In this document: piece by piece, positions 8,784 to 17,567 of the stretch
Layout of the letters: every line of letters starts with the position of its first letter
Position numbering within the stretch: position 1 is the first letter of the stretch
From: Paenibacillus sp. SYP-B3998
GTDB taxonomy: Bacteria; Bacillota; Bacilli; Paenibacillales; NBRC-103111
Direction of reading: 5' to 3'
Assembly (NCBI RefSeq): GCF_010820665.1
Contig: NZ_JAAIKC010000019.1
Span: 1-64,000 of the forward strand
DNA length: 64,000 nt
Made by a program: the position numbers and the translations under genes
The notes under the pieces: generated by a model
Database searches by the model: none
Told to the model about the DNA's origin: nothing
Seen by the model: only the letters and a program-made list of their open reading frames with translations

Positions 8784-9362
8784 TTACTGTTTGTGAGCTT
8801 TTTTCTCCCACTTCACTTTCAAAGCATTTTCAACTTCCGCAAAAACTTGCTCCGTTGTCTTACCTTCCGTGCTAATGCCCAACTTCGCTGCTCGTTTGTT
8901 TATTTGCTCAACCTTCTTCGCTTCCTTAGCTTTTGCTAACGCGGCCCGAAGTTGCTTAGCCGTCAAGCTATCTGTAGAAACTCCGACTTTTGCTGCTTTT
9001 TCCTGCAATTTAGTAAGGGCAGCAGCTTGGAGTGCGGATCTAAGCTCTTTGCTCGTCTTGCCATCCGAGTTAATACCTAGCTTACTTGCCTTGGTTTGTA
9101 ATTGAGCTAGTACTGCCGCCTGAATATCGGCTTTGAGCCGATCCGCTGATTTGATCTCGGCTTTAATTTGCTCATTTGTTTTGCCGTCTGTCGTTATACC
9201 TAGGCTTTGTGCCTTATCAACTAAAAGCTGTTTACCCGGATGAAAAGAACTGCTCTTCGTTACAACACTCGAAGCTCCTTGCGCAGTTTCAGCAAATGCA
9301 GTGACCGGAACAGATAAGGCAATTGCACCTACTAGAGCTAATCCTGTTAATTTTTTCAACAT
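8784..9362 (-). CDS. Small secreted helical-repeat protein
   Basis: Exported protein of 192 residues with a signal peptide ending AFA-ET (residues 1-24) and GAGGAG at good distance from the ATG. The mature part has four similar units built on K-A-x-x-L-G-I-x-T-D-G-K-T-x-E-Q: KAQSLGITTDGKT, KASKLGINSDGKT, KAAKVGVSTDSLT and RAAKLGISTEGKT. They are joined by Ala/Lys-rich helices and the C-terminus is basic. Proteins of this make are common in Bacillales and unassigned. It is probably a free extracellular or wall-associated protein. The function is unknown. No anchor is seen. Confidence 0.7.
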   Translation of the reverse strand: MLKKLTGLALVGAIALSVPVTAFAETAQGASSVVTKSSSFHPGKQLLVDKAQSLGITTDGKTNEQIKAEIKSADRLKADIQAAVLAQLQTKASKLGINSDGKTSKELRSALQAAALTKLQEKAAKVGVSTDSLTAKQLRAALAKAKEAKKVEQINKRAAKLGISTEGKTTEQVFAEVENALKVKWEKKAHKQ

Positions 9363-9426
9363 ATGTATCTCTCCTCGATTCGTCGTTATCGTTGGCTTAC
9401 GAACCTTATACTAGCTCATAAATATG

Positions 9427-9880
9427 TCATAAGTTAGTCATTGGAGAAGTAGGCAAAAAAATTAAAAAGACCGTACCCTTTCCAGTTTGAGAGTCTACCC
9501 GTATGGAGCCTCCATGTGCTTCTACGATATGCTTGCAGATGGTTAATCCAAGCCCTGCGCCAGAGCGGTTGCGGCTTTCGTCAACTTTGTAGAAGCGGTC
9601 GAACAGGTGTGGAAGTTTTTCCGGCGGAATGCCAGGACCATTGTCCCTTACCTCGATCCAACGCTCCTGTTTGATCCCATTGATTCGAATGCCAGCCGAA
9701 GAGCCCTCTGGTATGTGGTTAATTGCATTATCCAACAGATTGATAAGAACCTGCCGCAATCGATCGGCATCCGCCTTTAATTTAAAAGGTTCTTTCTCCT
9801 CCGCAACAAGCTCAATTTGCTTCCCTTTGGCTTTCATTTTTATTTGGGTAACTACGAGTGTTATGAGCTCCGCATGATAG
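9427..9880 (-). pseudogene. Sensor histidine kinase C-terminal stump
   Basis: Only the HATPase part of an EnvZ/PhoR-type kinase remains: N box (INLLDNAINHIP), G1 (VRDNGPGIP), F box (LFDRFYK) and G2 (GAGLGLTICKHIVEAHGG). The sensor and the HisKA domain with its histidine are gone. The apparent N-terminus (MQTKRSYHAE) is read from an IS21 istA remnant in another frame, so the gene was cut by an IS21-type insertion or deletion. It cannot autophosphorylate. Confidence 0.82.
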
Positions 9881-10010
9881 CTCCTTTTCGTTTGCACGTT
9901 GTAACACCTCGGAGACGGTGTTGCGTGAGCATTGAATACTCGAAGCGATACTGCGCTGGCTCAGCCCCATGCTATTGAGCCTTAAAATTTCTCCCTTGTG
10001 AGAAAGAGCA
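9880..10010 (-). pseudogene. IS21-family istA N-terminal fragment
   Basis: The minus frame reads LSHKGEILRLNSMGLSQRS, then IASSIQCSRNTVSEVLQRANEKEL. This is the N-terminal helix-turn-helix of IstA-type IS21 transposases. The frame runs straight into the kinase stump at about 9880 and nothing else of the element remains. The matching start region at 6396-6413 suggests that copies of this IS21 end were involved in several joins here. Confidence 0.7.
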
Positions 10011-10015
10011 CTTAA

Positions 10016-10059
10016 TATAATCTTTATAGAAAAAACCACAAAAAAGAGGAGTTTAACTT
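10016..10059 (+). repeat. Duplicated leader of the discoidin gene
   Basis: 44 bp that differ from 6483-6526 at two or three positions: TATAATCTTTATAGAAAAAA followed by AAGAGGAGTTTAACTT. At 6483 this is the promoter-proximal leader and ribosome site of the discoidin gene. Here it precedes a TTG but no long frame. It lies next to the istA remnant in both places. Confidence 0.8.
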
Positions 10060-10398
10060 GTGGCTTCTCCCTACTTGGGTATACGCTATAAAGATAATCT
10101 TTGCCATCAGCAAAGCAATAGCTCTTAATGGATGACTTGAGGTCGGTAAAGCAGGTGGGGCTGAACATTGAAATGAAGTTATCTCGGAGTTCTTTATGTT
10201 CCAAGTGAATTTTGCCCAATGCTGGTACTTGGGACTGTATGATATATAGAGAGCGAATCAATCTCATTACCCCACTTAATAAATGCAAAAGGATTAATCC
10301 ATATTGAACAGGAACAGGGCAAAACTAGCTCCTCCAATGTCACCTATCAACGGGTACAACGGTCAATATGACTAACCCCATTTTTATTCTATATTTCC
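10060..10398. other. Unassigned sequence between IS remnants
   Basis: About 340 bp. A minus-strand frame is open from 10288 down into the istA remnant (VPALGKIHLEHKELRDNF and following). It reads like a real protein piece, but I do not recognise it and its far end is joined to IS sequence. I treat it as a possible gene remnant of unknown origin. Confidence 0.3.
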
Positions 10399-10989
10399 AA
10401 TGCGCGGCGTAAATACGATGAAGCGTTGAAAGCAGCCCCGCCAGCGACGAGAGGTAACAAGGATTCGATAGCTAGTCAAGGACTGGCTTACTGCAATGCT
10501 CTCTTCGCCATTGAGCGCGAGCTGAAGGATGCTTCGCCAGAAGAACGATATGCCGAGCGAAAGAAGCGAAGCCTTCCGATCCTGGAGGCTTATTCGGTAT
10601 GGCTCAAGCAGCAGCGCTCTCAAACACTGCCGAAGAGTCTGGTTGGAAAAGCGATTGCTTATAGCCTGAATCAGTGGGAGAAATTGACTGCCTTCCTGAA
10701 GGATGGTCGGCTCGAGATCGATAATAATCGCAGTGAGCGCTTGATCAAGCCATTCGTAATCGGGAGAAAGAACTGGTTATTTGCGAGTACGCCTCGCGGC
10801 GCGAAGGCAAGTGCGGCGATCTACAGCGTCATCGAGACGGCGAAGGAAAACGGACTTCTTCCATTTCAATATTTAAAGTACCTGTTCGAGCAGCTTTCGC
10901 AGCTTCCGGATTCACAAAATCCAGAGGCTCTCGAGCCTTATTTGCCATGGTCATCTATGCTTCCGATTACTTATCGCGTTATGGGATAG
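10399..10989 (+). pseudogene. IS66-family transposase, C-terminal fragment
   Basis: The frame reads ARRKYDEALKA, LAYCNALFAIERELKD, LPKSLVGKAIAYSLNQWEKL, then DGRLEIDNNRSERLIKPFVIG and the C-terminal AAIYSVIETAKENGL block. These are typical of the catalytic half and C-terminus of IS66 TnpC. The N-terminal half and the accessory tnpA/tnpB genes are missing, and no start with a ribosome site is present. It ends just before the broken IS3 copy. Confidence 0.88.
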
Positions 10990-11009
10990 GTATCGCAAAA
11001 CTTTTGGTC

Positions 11010-11560
11010 TTAGATGGAGATGGAGCTAGTTGTACGTGATGGGACGGTTACCGACCTAATACATACGAGACAATTGTGTTGCCGTGAAGATCCAGAATGG
11101 CGTTGGGCACTCCCGTATCTAAATTCCGTTATATCCGTTAACCATTCCTCATTCGGCGCTTCTGCTCGGAACTTACGGTTCAACACATTTTCGGCAGTAT
11201 GCTGGGGCGTAGAACATGCATATTTCTTTCTCTTTCTACGAATGATCGACTGGATTCCGGCCAACTTCATAAGGCGGTTTACCCGCTTATGGTTAATGGG
11301 TTGATTGGTTTGTCGACGCAAGTGAAGAGTCAATCTCCGGTATCCATAAATACCTCCAACCCGCTCGCACAGAAGAAGCATGATTTGACTAAGCCGTTGA
11401 TTTTCCTGCTGATGCAAACTTGGTTTGTGGCTCAGCCATTTGTAATAACTTGACCGAGGGATCCCCGCCACTTCACAAAGCAGCTTTACGCTGAGCGAGT
11501 CTTTCTGTTGAACGGACTCGCTAGCCAGGTAATTATGCTTCTGTCGGTGCCCGCTTAGAC
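11010..11560 (-). pseudogene. IS3 orfB fragment
   Basis: N-terminal part of an OrfB transposase: KLLCEVAGIPRSSYYKW, GIYGYRRLTLHLRRQTN, then the first catalytic Asp in WLTDITEFRYG. After FRYG about a dozen codons are missing. The familiar ILDLHGNTIVSYVLGR continues in another frame, and then homology ends. The second Asp and the Glu are gone, so it is inactive. The frame starts upstream of the ATG at 11471 and overlaps the end of orfA, as in IS3 elements that use -1 frameshifting. Confidence 0.85.
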
Positions 11561-11990
11561 TCGCCTCCTTTGCAATTCGTGTAACTTTTTTAGGAAAGCA
11601 TTCTCCGCTCGAAGTCGCTCATTTTCATACTCCAGCTTCTTCATCTCAAGCTTCTGGCGGTCAGATTCGGTTAACTCTTCTTCTGCTTTTTTCCGTCCCC
11701 GACCATCTTGCCAAGCATCCGGACCGTGCTCCTTATACTTCTTGACCCATTGGTACACTTGATGATAGGAAACCTGATACTGTTCCGCTGTCTTCCGGTA
11801 GTCATGATCGTGGGCAAGACAGTAAAGAACAATGTCTATTCGTTCCTGATGATTGGTAGACCGCCCCTTGCTCATAGCGATGTCGCCATTTCACTAAGGT
11901 GGTAACGCTGAGGTTATGTTTTTTTGCTACTTCCACACGGCTGCTCTGTCCTGCTTTTAACTCCTGTATGATGGCTAGTTTCTCAATCAC
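11555..11990 (-). pseudogene. IS3 orfA, split by a frameshift
   Basis: OrfA of an IS150-type element has two HTH segments. The first (EKLAIIQELKAGQSSRVEVA, then NLSVTTLVKWRHRYE) is read from 11990, and the second (HDYRKTAEQYQVSYHQVYQW) plus the leucine-zipper-like tail (EYENERLRAENAFLKKLHEL) in another frame from about 11875 to 11555. The frame change near 11870-11880 breaks the protein. Confidence 0.8.
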
Positions 11991-12104
11991 ATTGTATTCG
12001 TTTTCTTCTTAGACAAAGGAAAACTCCCCTTCAAGTAGCGGTTTATTTATTAAACCTGTCTACTTGAAGGGGAGCATATCAAAATCGGTAGCCTGTTTCG
12101 TAAT

Positions 12105-13607
12105 TTATAATAGCGAGGTTACGAACTTCATCTCCGGAAAGCGGCTATCCGGTCCTTTCATTAAGATTCCGTCTTGATTTTTCAGATACATATCGAAGAA
12201 ATCCAGCATATAGGCATTGATAACGGAGTTCGCTCTTTCGGGCGCAATCTTTCCTGTAATGCCCAGCATTTTGAAAATCGGAGAAATGAACTGTACGTCG
12301 GCAAAATTCAAATGCTCCGTATTTTCGATATAGAGGACTTGTCCCCCTTCGTCGACCGTTTCGCGCATCCGTTCAAGCTCCAACTTTTTATCTTCCATTA
12401 CTTGATCCATCCACTCTCTTGTTGAGCCCATACGGTTAAGCTCTGCATCCGTGTAGACCCGCTTATCCATCACCATTTTCAATTTTTCGAATTCGCTTTC
12501 CGAGTTGATGAACAAAAACGGCTTTCGCAGACCCTCTCTGTCACGCAGTCGATAAAGCCCTCCATCAAAGTCTATTCCAACCGCGATTCGCGGATCGTAA
12601 GAAGCGTCATAGGCCGTCGCTCCGCCGATGGAATGACCGAACACCCCGACATGACCGAGATCAATCCTCCCTTTTAGATGACTTGGAATCTGCCCCGATT
12701 GGATGAGCTCGAATTGGTCCAGCGCAAACGCCACATCGCCGGTTAAAACTTTTCCCAACTTGTCGCGATTTCCGCTTTCCGTCCGGTAATCATGGTCGGG
12801 CGAGAATAAGTCGTTGGTTGAGATGGTCGTGATTCGACCGTCCGGAAACTCGGTTGCAAATGTATTGTAGGTGTGGTCGATCACTGCCACGATATATCCG
12901 TGACTCGCGAGATTTTCGACTTGCGACGTGTGGAGGAACCTGGAAGAGCCGAAGCCGGGATTCGCAAGGATCAACGGGTATGAAGTCTGTGCCGAAGAGA
13001 CTTCGGCCCCCGAATAAGCATGACTGGATACGTACTTCAGGTGTTGCAAAGTAAACCCGGGAAGGCCATAGTTCGCGGCCATATAACGTAAAATCTGGGT
13101 ATCGGGAATAAAGGGAGCGTACTTGCCGGTGCCAGCTTGAGCCGGATACCATACCTGAACCATCAATTCTCTCTTACCATCTCTGGCTTCGCCGAAAATC
13201 TCTTCCCTATTTGTATCCACGAAATGAAAAGTTTGCGTTCCTACCTTAAATTCGCCTGCCGGTTCAGGTAGTTTAAATACAGGAAAAGCATACATGAGAC
13301 CCGCTGTTACGACCAGCATTATCGCTATAGCGGTATAAGCTGAACCCAACATGAATCGTGGGATTTTTTTTTTGCCGGTTTTTTTAAAATAGCTATAACC
13401 TGAAATGGCTAAAAAAATGATCGTTATGCAATATGGGAAAAATAGCTGAACTCTGTATCCTTCCACCGTCCAATGAATGACCAGTAAAAGTGTGGCGATC
13501 CCGCTTGCAACGAATACTGGAATTCTACGCCGTCCTTTTTTTAATAGGACTGTTAATGCAAACAAGCCAATGGTTGACAAAAAAAGCAACAGTTCAAACA
13601 GCCTCAT
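12105..13607 (-). CDS. Membrane-anchored alpha/beta hydrolase (PAF-acetylhydrolase-like)
   Basis: 500 residues. The first 110 residues hold four hydrophobic segments, so the catalytic part is probably displayed outside the membrane. The hydrolase part has the oxyanion region LILANPGFGSSR, the nucleophile elbow GHSIGG with S326, acidic residues D346/D348 in IDFDGG, and H432 in NTEHLNF. This is the order found in platelet-activating-factor acetylhydrolase and dienelactone-hydrolase-like esterases. The natural substrate is probably a short-chain ester or oxidised phospholipid, by family only. It stands alone between the broken IS3 and a dead bce-type locus. Confidence 0.8.
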   Translation of the reverse strand: MRLFELLLFLSTIGLFALTVLLKKGRRRIPVFVASGIATLLLVIHWTVEGYRVQLFFPYCITIIFLAISGYSYFKKTGKKKIPRFMLGSAYTAIAIMLVVTAGLMYAFPVFKLPEPAGEFKVGTQTFHFVDTNREEIFGEARDGKRELMVQVWYPAQAGTGKYAPFIPDTQILRYMAANYGLPGFTLQHLKYVSSHAYSGAEVSSAQTSYPLILANPGFGSSRFLHTSQVENLASHGYIVAVIDHTYNTFATEFPDGRITTISTNDLFSPDHDYRTESGNRDKLGKVLTGDVAFALDQFELIQSGQIPSHLKGRIDLGHVGVFGHSIGGATAYDASYDPRIAVGIDFDGGLYRLRDREGLRKPFLFINSESEFEKLKMVMDKRVYTDAELNRMGSTREWMDQVMEDKKLELERMRETVDEGGQVLYIENTEHLNFADVQFISPIFKMLGITGKIAPERANSVINAYMLDFFDMYLKNQDGILMKGPDSRFPEMKFVTSLL

Positions 13608-13760
13608 CTCGATTCTCCTTTTAAAAAATTTCTATTTTCGTTTGTTCCAATCTTATCCTGCCAGGCTGGCCTAAGCTATCGATTTGCCTTACATCTACCT
13701 TACAATTTTGTAACTCGATCTTGCGGTATTGGAGGACTCGTAAAACGGTTTCTTTTCAGC

Positions 13761-13788
13761 TTGAAAGAGTGCCGCTTAAGGTTATAAT
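13761..13788 (+). promoter_or_regulatory. Sigma-A-type promoter
   Basis: TTGAAA (13761-13766), 16 bp, then TATAAT (13783-13788). It lies 115 bp upstream of the truncated response-regulator frame and was probably the promoter of the original bce-type regulator. Confidence 0.6.
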
Positions 13789-13903
13789 AGCTTACAACGG
13801 AACCTAATCCAGCCTATTCAAACCATAGAAACACAGTAAGTTCCAATCGCTCTTCGGCGAAGGCATGCTGGTGTTTTTTTAATCAGAAAAGGAGCCAAGT
13901 CCT

Positions 13904-14209
13904 ATGTTTAGTATCCTGATTGTAGAAGACGATCTTAAGCTGGCGCAGCTGCTTCAATCATATATGGAGAAATACGGGTATCGAGCTGAAGCGGTCCAGG
14001 AGTTCGACCGAGTTATGGAGGTGTTCCAGGGCATTCGTCCGGATCTCGTGCTGTTTGCGCTCTACGCTCTGCATAACCTGCTTCATGCGCCGGTGATTCA
14101 TTCGGCCATTACGGTCTGCATCGTTTTCCTTGCCGCGCAATTCCTGTACTTTCTACTGATCCGTGCCCGTTATTTAAAGCATTTGAAACAATCAGCGGAC
14201 TTTAACTGA
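13904..14209 (+). pseudogene. Response regulator/ABC permease chimera (deletion scar)
   Basis: The first 50 residues are the start of an OmpR-family receiver (ILIVEDDLKLAQLL, then EVFQGIRPDLVL). Just before the phospho-acceptor Asp region the frame passes without interruption into FALYALHNLLHAPVIHSAIT, a hydrophobic span, and FLLIRARYLKHLKQS, which resembles the last membrane segment of a BceB-type FtsX-like permease. The simplest reading is one in-frame deletion across a bceR-bceS-bceA-bceB locus that removed kinase, ATPase and most of the permease. A good ribosome site (AAAAGGAG) remains. No function is expected. The permease assignment is inference. Confidence 0.65.
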
Positions 14210-14238
14210 CTGCCCCTACTTCTGAAAGGACCGTCGGC

Positions 14239-14832
14239 TTGGAACCGGATCGCAAGACTTTTCAATGGTCTCATACGACCCCAAAAAGTAACAACCATAA
14301 AGACGTCTCTTATCCAACAAGTGATATTGGAAGTTCTTATGATACAGATATCTCATTCTCTGTCGGGGTTTACGATGGTTTGACTCAATCCACGTTCACA
14401 AATAAGAAAGATTATATTGATGAGAATACACCAGCTGTATTCTACAACATGAGTATTGTAACAACTTCTTCTTATGGTGGAAAAACCTATACCAATACGA
14501 CTGACTACACATATGACGAACCAAGGCGCTGGACATCACCTATTGCAACAAAGGTAACTAAGAAAGAATCAGGAAATACCAATAAGTATGTGGTTAATAC
14601 ATCACAGACTTATAACGACTATGGTAGTATCACAAGCGCTGTTGACGTGTTGGGTGTAACAACAACGTACACCTATGATGCAACGTCGCATTTACTTGTT
14701 GGTGTCTCGAAACCAATTTCTGCGACTCAAACACAATATACGGAATATGTACGTGATGCAGTTCATGCCAATGTGACAACAATTCGTGTTCGTGTGCAGG
14801 GTTTGACGCTTACGTTCTCCGATGTTGTATAG
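14239..14832 (+). pseudogene. RHS/YD-repeat protein fragment
   Basis: About 195 residues rich in YD-type repeats: TNTTDYTYDEPRRW, NTSQTYNDYGSITSAVDVLG, VTTTYTYDATSHLLVGVSKP. RHS and wall-associated YD proteins are normally over 1000 residues and often carry toxin tips. Here there is neither an export signal nor a C-terminal domain, and the TTG at 14239 is only the first possible start. It is an internal fragment. Confidence 0.75.
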
Positions 14833-15141
14833 TGATATAAATATTTTGTTGAATCCCGAAGGTCATTTCTGAACACTCTCAAAAAAAACATCCTTCCTGA
14901 GGTTTCTACTTTTACTCTACCTTTGCCGTAAAATTAAATAAATCCGTCGTAACGCCACCCCCAGTCTACGTCTTTATTTTCATAATCTAATGGTTTTTTC
15001 ACACTATGATACTCCGCTCGTAGACTATAAAATGTCTATCGGACCAATACACCAGCTGCCGCTCTTTATGTTCGGTCAGTAATCTCCTGTTGTTCATTAG
15101 AAAAATCTTTTAAAAAAGCGAACTGAAATATTCCCCGTAAC

Positions 15142-15458
15142 TTATTTATCTTTTTTTACTCTTAATATTTTGAACTCCAATACTTCATTTCTTATTAAAG
15201 GATCAAGATTCCGAAACTTTTGTAATAATTCATATTCTATGGAATTATGCTCCTCATAAATATCGCCCATAATAAGCCAGTCTAAATCAATATCAAAATG
15301 TTTCTTTATTTCATAAATCATATCAAATGAAGGCTTTGCTTTCCCTGCTTCAATTTCACTTAAAGTTCCTTGGGCAATACCCATTGCACTGGAGAATCAA
15401 TTTGGGTCATGTTATTGGTTTTTCGAATAAGCTTAATTCTTTGACCAATGTTATTCAC
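15142..15458 (-). pseudogene. XRE-family regulator, frameshifted copy
   Basis: Decayed copy of the gene at 888-1214. One T is missing after GGAGAA in the middle of the HTH (AATTCAATTTG became AATCAATTTG near 15397), so the frame from GTG 15458 goes out of phase at MTQI. The 3' part is open from 15384. A 9-bp in-frame loss also removes three residues near the C-terminus. The ribosome site is kept. Confidence 0.88.
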
Positions 15459-15492
15459 TTCACAACTTCTCCTTATGTACAATAACTGATAT

Positions 15493-15526
15493 ACAAAAAA
15501 AGCCCCTTCAGAGGGACTTTTTTTTG
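15493..15526. terminator. Hairpin upstream of the XRE pseudogene
   Basis: Same hairpin as at 1250-1281, with one more T in the T-run. Confidence 0.5.
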
Positions 15527-15611
15527 TATGGGTACCTTCTACGCACACATTAAAGCAAATGTTTGCCATAGCGGCAAAGTTATACTTTAACTCTCAATCT
15601 TTAAGGTCCCC

Positions 15612-15644
15612 GTTGTGGGTTTGTTGTATGGAGGTGAGCCGTGG
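15612..15644. repeat. Third tmRNA-end-like segment (diverged)
   Basis: 33 bp matching 1445-1477 at 31 positions, including the extra GCCGTGG that the true ssrA locus lacks. It holds the tmRNA 3'-end bases TATGGAGGTGAG but only half of the terminator stem. It lies at the right edge of the second XRE module, as the first copy does, and could be an internal att relic. Confidence 0.6.
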
Positions 15645-15848
15645 CTGTATAAATCCACAATTCGCCGACGCATGATACTGAGGTTGAGATACCTTGATCA
15701 CCGGAAACTGTGGTCAGGGTGTGACGATTAACCCCCCTGAAGAGTCAATCATCCCATGACCAGATAATTAAAAAAGGGCGACATCATTAGGACTTGCGAA
15801 TATGAAGCATCCCACGAGTAATCGTGTCGGTGAATCTTTTGGGGGAAT

Positions 15849-17531
15849 TTAAATGATTTGATAGACTCGCGCTTCGTACGGGCGCAGCGTAAAGCGGTTG
15901 ATCCTCTCATCTTCTGGGATATCATAGTTGCTGATTAATAAGGTATGTTTATCAATCGATACATCGGAAGGCAATTCAAAGTCAACTTCAGACTCAAAGA
16001 AATTCAATACGATCAGCAATTGTTCATTCCCTAAGGTTCTATTGTAAGCATAGATTCGTTCATTGCTCTCCAGCAATGGAGCATAATCACCATAGACCAA
16101 AATAGGGTGCTGTTTCCTCAGCTGAATTAACTTTTTATAATAATGGAAAATAGAATTGGGATCGGCTAAAGCCTGTGCCGCATTAATTTCCGGATAATTA
16201 GGATTTACGGCAAGCCATGGATTCCCTTGGGTGAAGCCGCCATGTAAGCTAGAATCCCATTGCATAGGGGTTCTAGCATTATCTCTGCCTTTCGAATAGA
16301 TCGATTCCATAACATCTTGCGAATTTGCGCCATCTTGATTTACTCTTTCGTCGTACATGTTCAATGTTTCTATATCTTGATAATCATTGATAGAATCAAA
16401 TTTTACATTCGTCATGCCAATTTCTTCACCTTGATAAATGTAAGGCGTCCCTTGCAGCGTATGCAGGAAGGTTGCCAACATCTTGGCCGATTCAACCCGA
16501 TAATCGGTGTCATTACCAAATCTCGAAACCATTCGCGGCTGATCGTGGTTGTTCAAATATAAGCTGTTCCAACCTTTCCCCTGAAGCCCCAACTGCCACT
16601 TTGTCATGATCCGCTTGAAATCCGTTAGTTTCCATGGTGCAATATCCCATTTGCCACCGGGGCCGGAATCGACATCCATCAGCTCAAATTGGAACACCAT
16701 ATTCAATTCTGCACGGTCTTCGCCGACGTAGAGCGCCGCTTCTTCGGTAGTGACACCAGGTGCTTCCCCGACAGTCATAATGTCATATTTGGACAATACA
16801 TGCTCATTCATTTCCTGAAGAAACTCATGGATACGTGGCCCATTCATGAAATATTGTCCCCCGAAGACGTAAGTATGTTCATTCTCCGATGGTGCGTCCG
16901 GTAATCCTTCGACTTTCGATATTAAATTGATTACATCCATGCGGAAGCCATCAATTCCTTTATCTAACCACCACTTCATCATGCTATAGATCTCTTGGCG
17001 CAGCTTCGGATTTTCCCAATTCAAATCCGGCTGTTTCTTTGAAAATAAATGCAGGAAATATTCTTCTGTTTGTTCATCGTACTGCCAGGCTGATCCGCTG
17101 AAGAACGAGCTCCAATTGTTCGGTTCCTTCCCATTTTCCCCCATTTTCCATATATAGTAATCACGATAAGGATTATTTTTGGAAGAACGTGACTCTATAA
17201 ACCACGGATGCTCATCGGAGCTGTGGTTGACCACCAAATCCATGATTAACTTCATGTTCCTGTCATGCAGTCCGTTTAATAACTGCTCCCAATCCTCCAG
17301 GGTTCCGAATTCTTCCATAATCCCTTGATAATCGCTAATGTCATATCCATTGTCATCGTTTGGTGACTTATAAACGGGGCTTAGCCATACAACATCTACA
17401 CCCAATTCATTCAGGTAATCCAGCTTTGAAATAATTCCCTTCAAATCCCCCATTCCATCCCCATTGCTGTCCATGAAACTGCGGGGGTAAATCTGATAAA
17501 TGACACTCTCTTTCCACCATATTCTCTCCAT
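15849..17531 (-). CDS. GH13 alpha-glucosidase (oligo-1,6-glucosidase type)
   Basis: Cytoplasmic glycosidase of 560 residues that releases glucose from imported alpha-gluco-oligosaccharides. I start at ATG 17531, which has GGAGGAG 9 bases upstream; the ATG at 17549 overlaps that site. Family regions are visible: YQIYPRSFMDSNGDGMGDL, DLVVNHSSDEH, GFRMDVINLI (nucleophile D199), TVGEAPG (acid/base E256) and LNNHDQPRM (D330). The length fits the 555-565 residue oligo-1,6-glucosidase group. It is the last gene of the transporter operon, 37 bp after the second permease, so its substrate should be the sugar that the transporter brings in. The exact linkage (alpha-1,4, alpha-1,6 or sucrose-like) cannot be read. 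Confidence 0.92.
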   Translation of the reverse strand: MERIWWKESVIYQIYPRSFMDSNGDGMGDLKGIISKLDYLNELGVDVVWLSPVYKSPNDDNGYDISDYQGIMEEFGTLEDWEQLLNGLHDRNMKLIMDLVVNHSSDEHPWFIESRSSKNNPYRDYYIWKMGENGKEPNNWSSFFSGSAWQYDEQTEEYFLHLFSKKQPDLNWENPKLRQEIYSMMKWWLDKGIDGFRMDVINLISKVEGLPDAPSENEHTYVFGGQYFMNGPRIHEFLQEMNEHVLSKYDIMTVGEAPGVTTEEAALYVGEDRAELNMVFQFELMDVDSGPGGKWDIAPWKLTDFKRIMTKWQLGLQGKGWNSLYLNNHDQPRMVSRFGNDTDYRVESAKMLATFLHTLQGTPYIYQGEEIGMTNVKFDSINDYQDIETLNMYDERVNQDGANSQDVMESIYSKGRDNARTPMQWDSSLHGGFTQGNPWLAVNPNYPEINAAQALADPNSIFHYYKKLIQLRKQHPILVYGDYAPLLESNERIYAYNRTLGNEQLLIVLNFFESEVDFELPSDVSIDKHTLLISNYDIPEDERINRFTLRPYEARVYQII

Positions 17532-17567
17532 AACCGAACACTCCTCCATATAAGTATCTTCTCTTGT

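Larger units (their letters stand above)
11010..12076 (-). mobile_element. Broken IS3-family element
   Basis: Degenerate relative of the element at 1-788. Its orfA-side end is intact at 12055-12076 (CCTGTCTACTTGAAGGGGAGCA). The other end is lost: orfB stops after an internal deletion near 11120 and the catalytic residues beyond the first D are absent. It abuts the IS66 fragment. Confidence 0.85.
15047..15596. repeat. XRE-module direct repeat, copy 2
   Basis: About 550 bp matching 793-1378 in the same orientation. Differences include a 9-bp deletion near the 3' end of the gene, a 1-bp deletion in the gene, loss of the 28-bp tandem repeat and a few substitutions. The distance between copies is about 14.25 kb. 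Confidence 0.9.

Noticed and set aside
9812..10288. 158-codon minus-strand frame taken as one protein
   Set aside because: It runs through an unassigned segment, the duplicated leader and the istA remnant, and ends inside the kinase stump in the wrong frame. It is a patchwork, not one gene.
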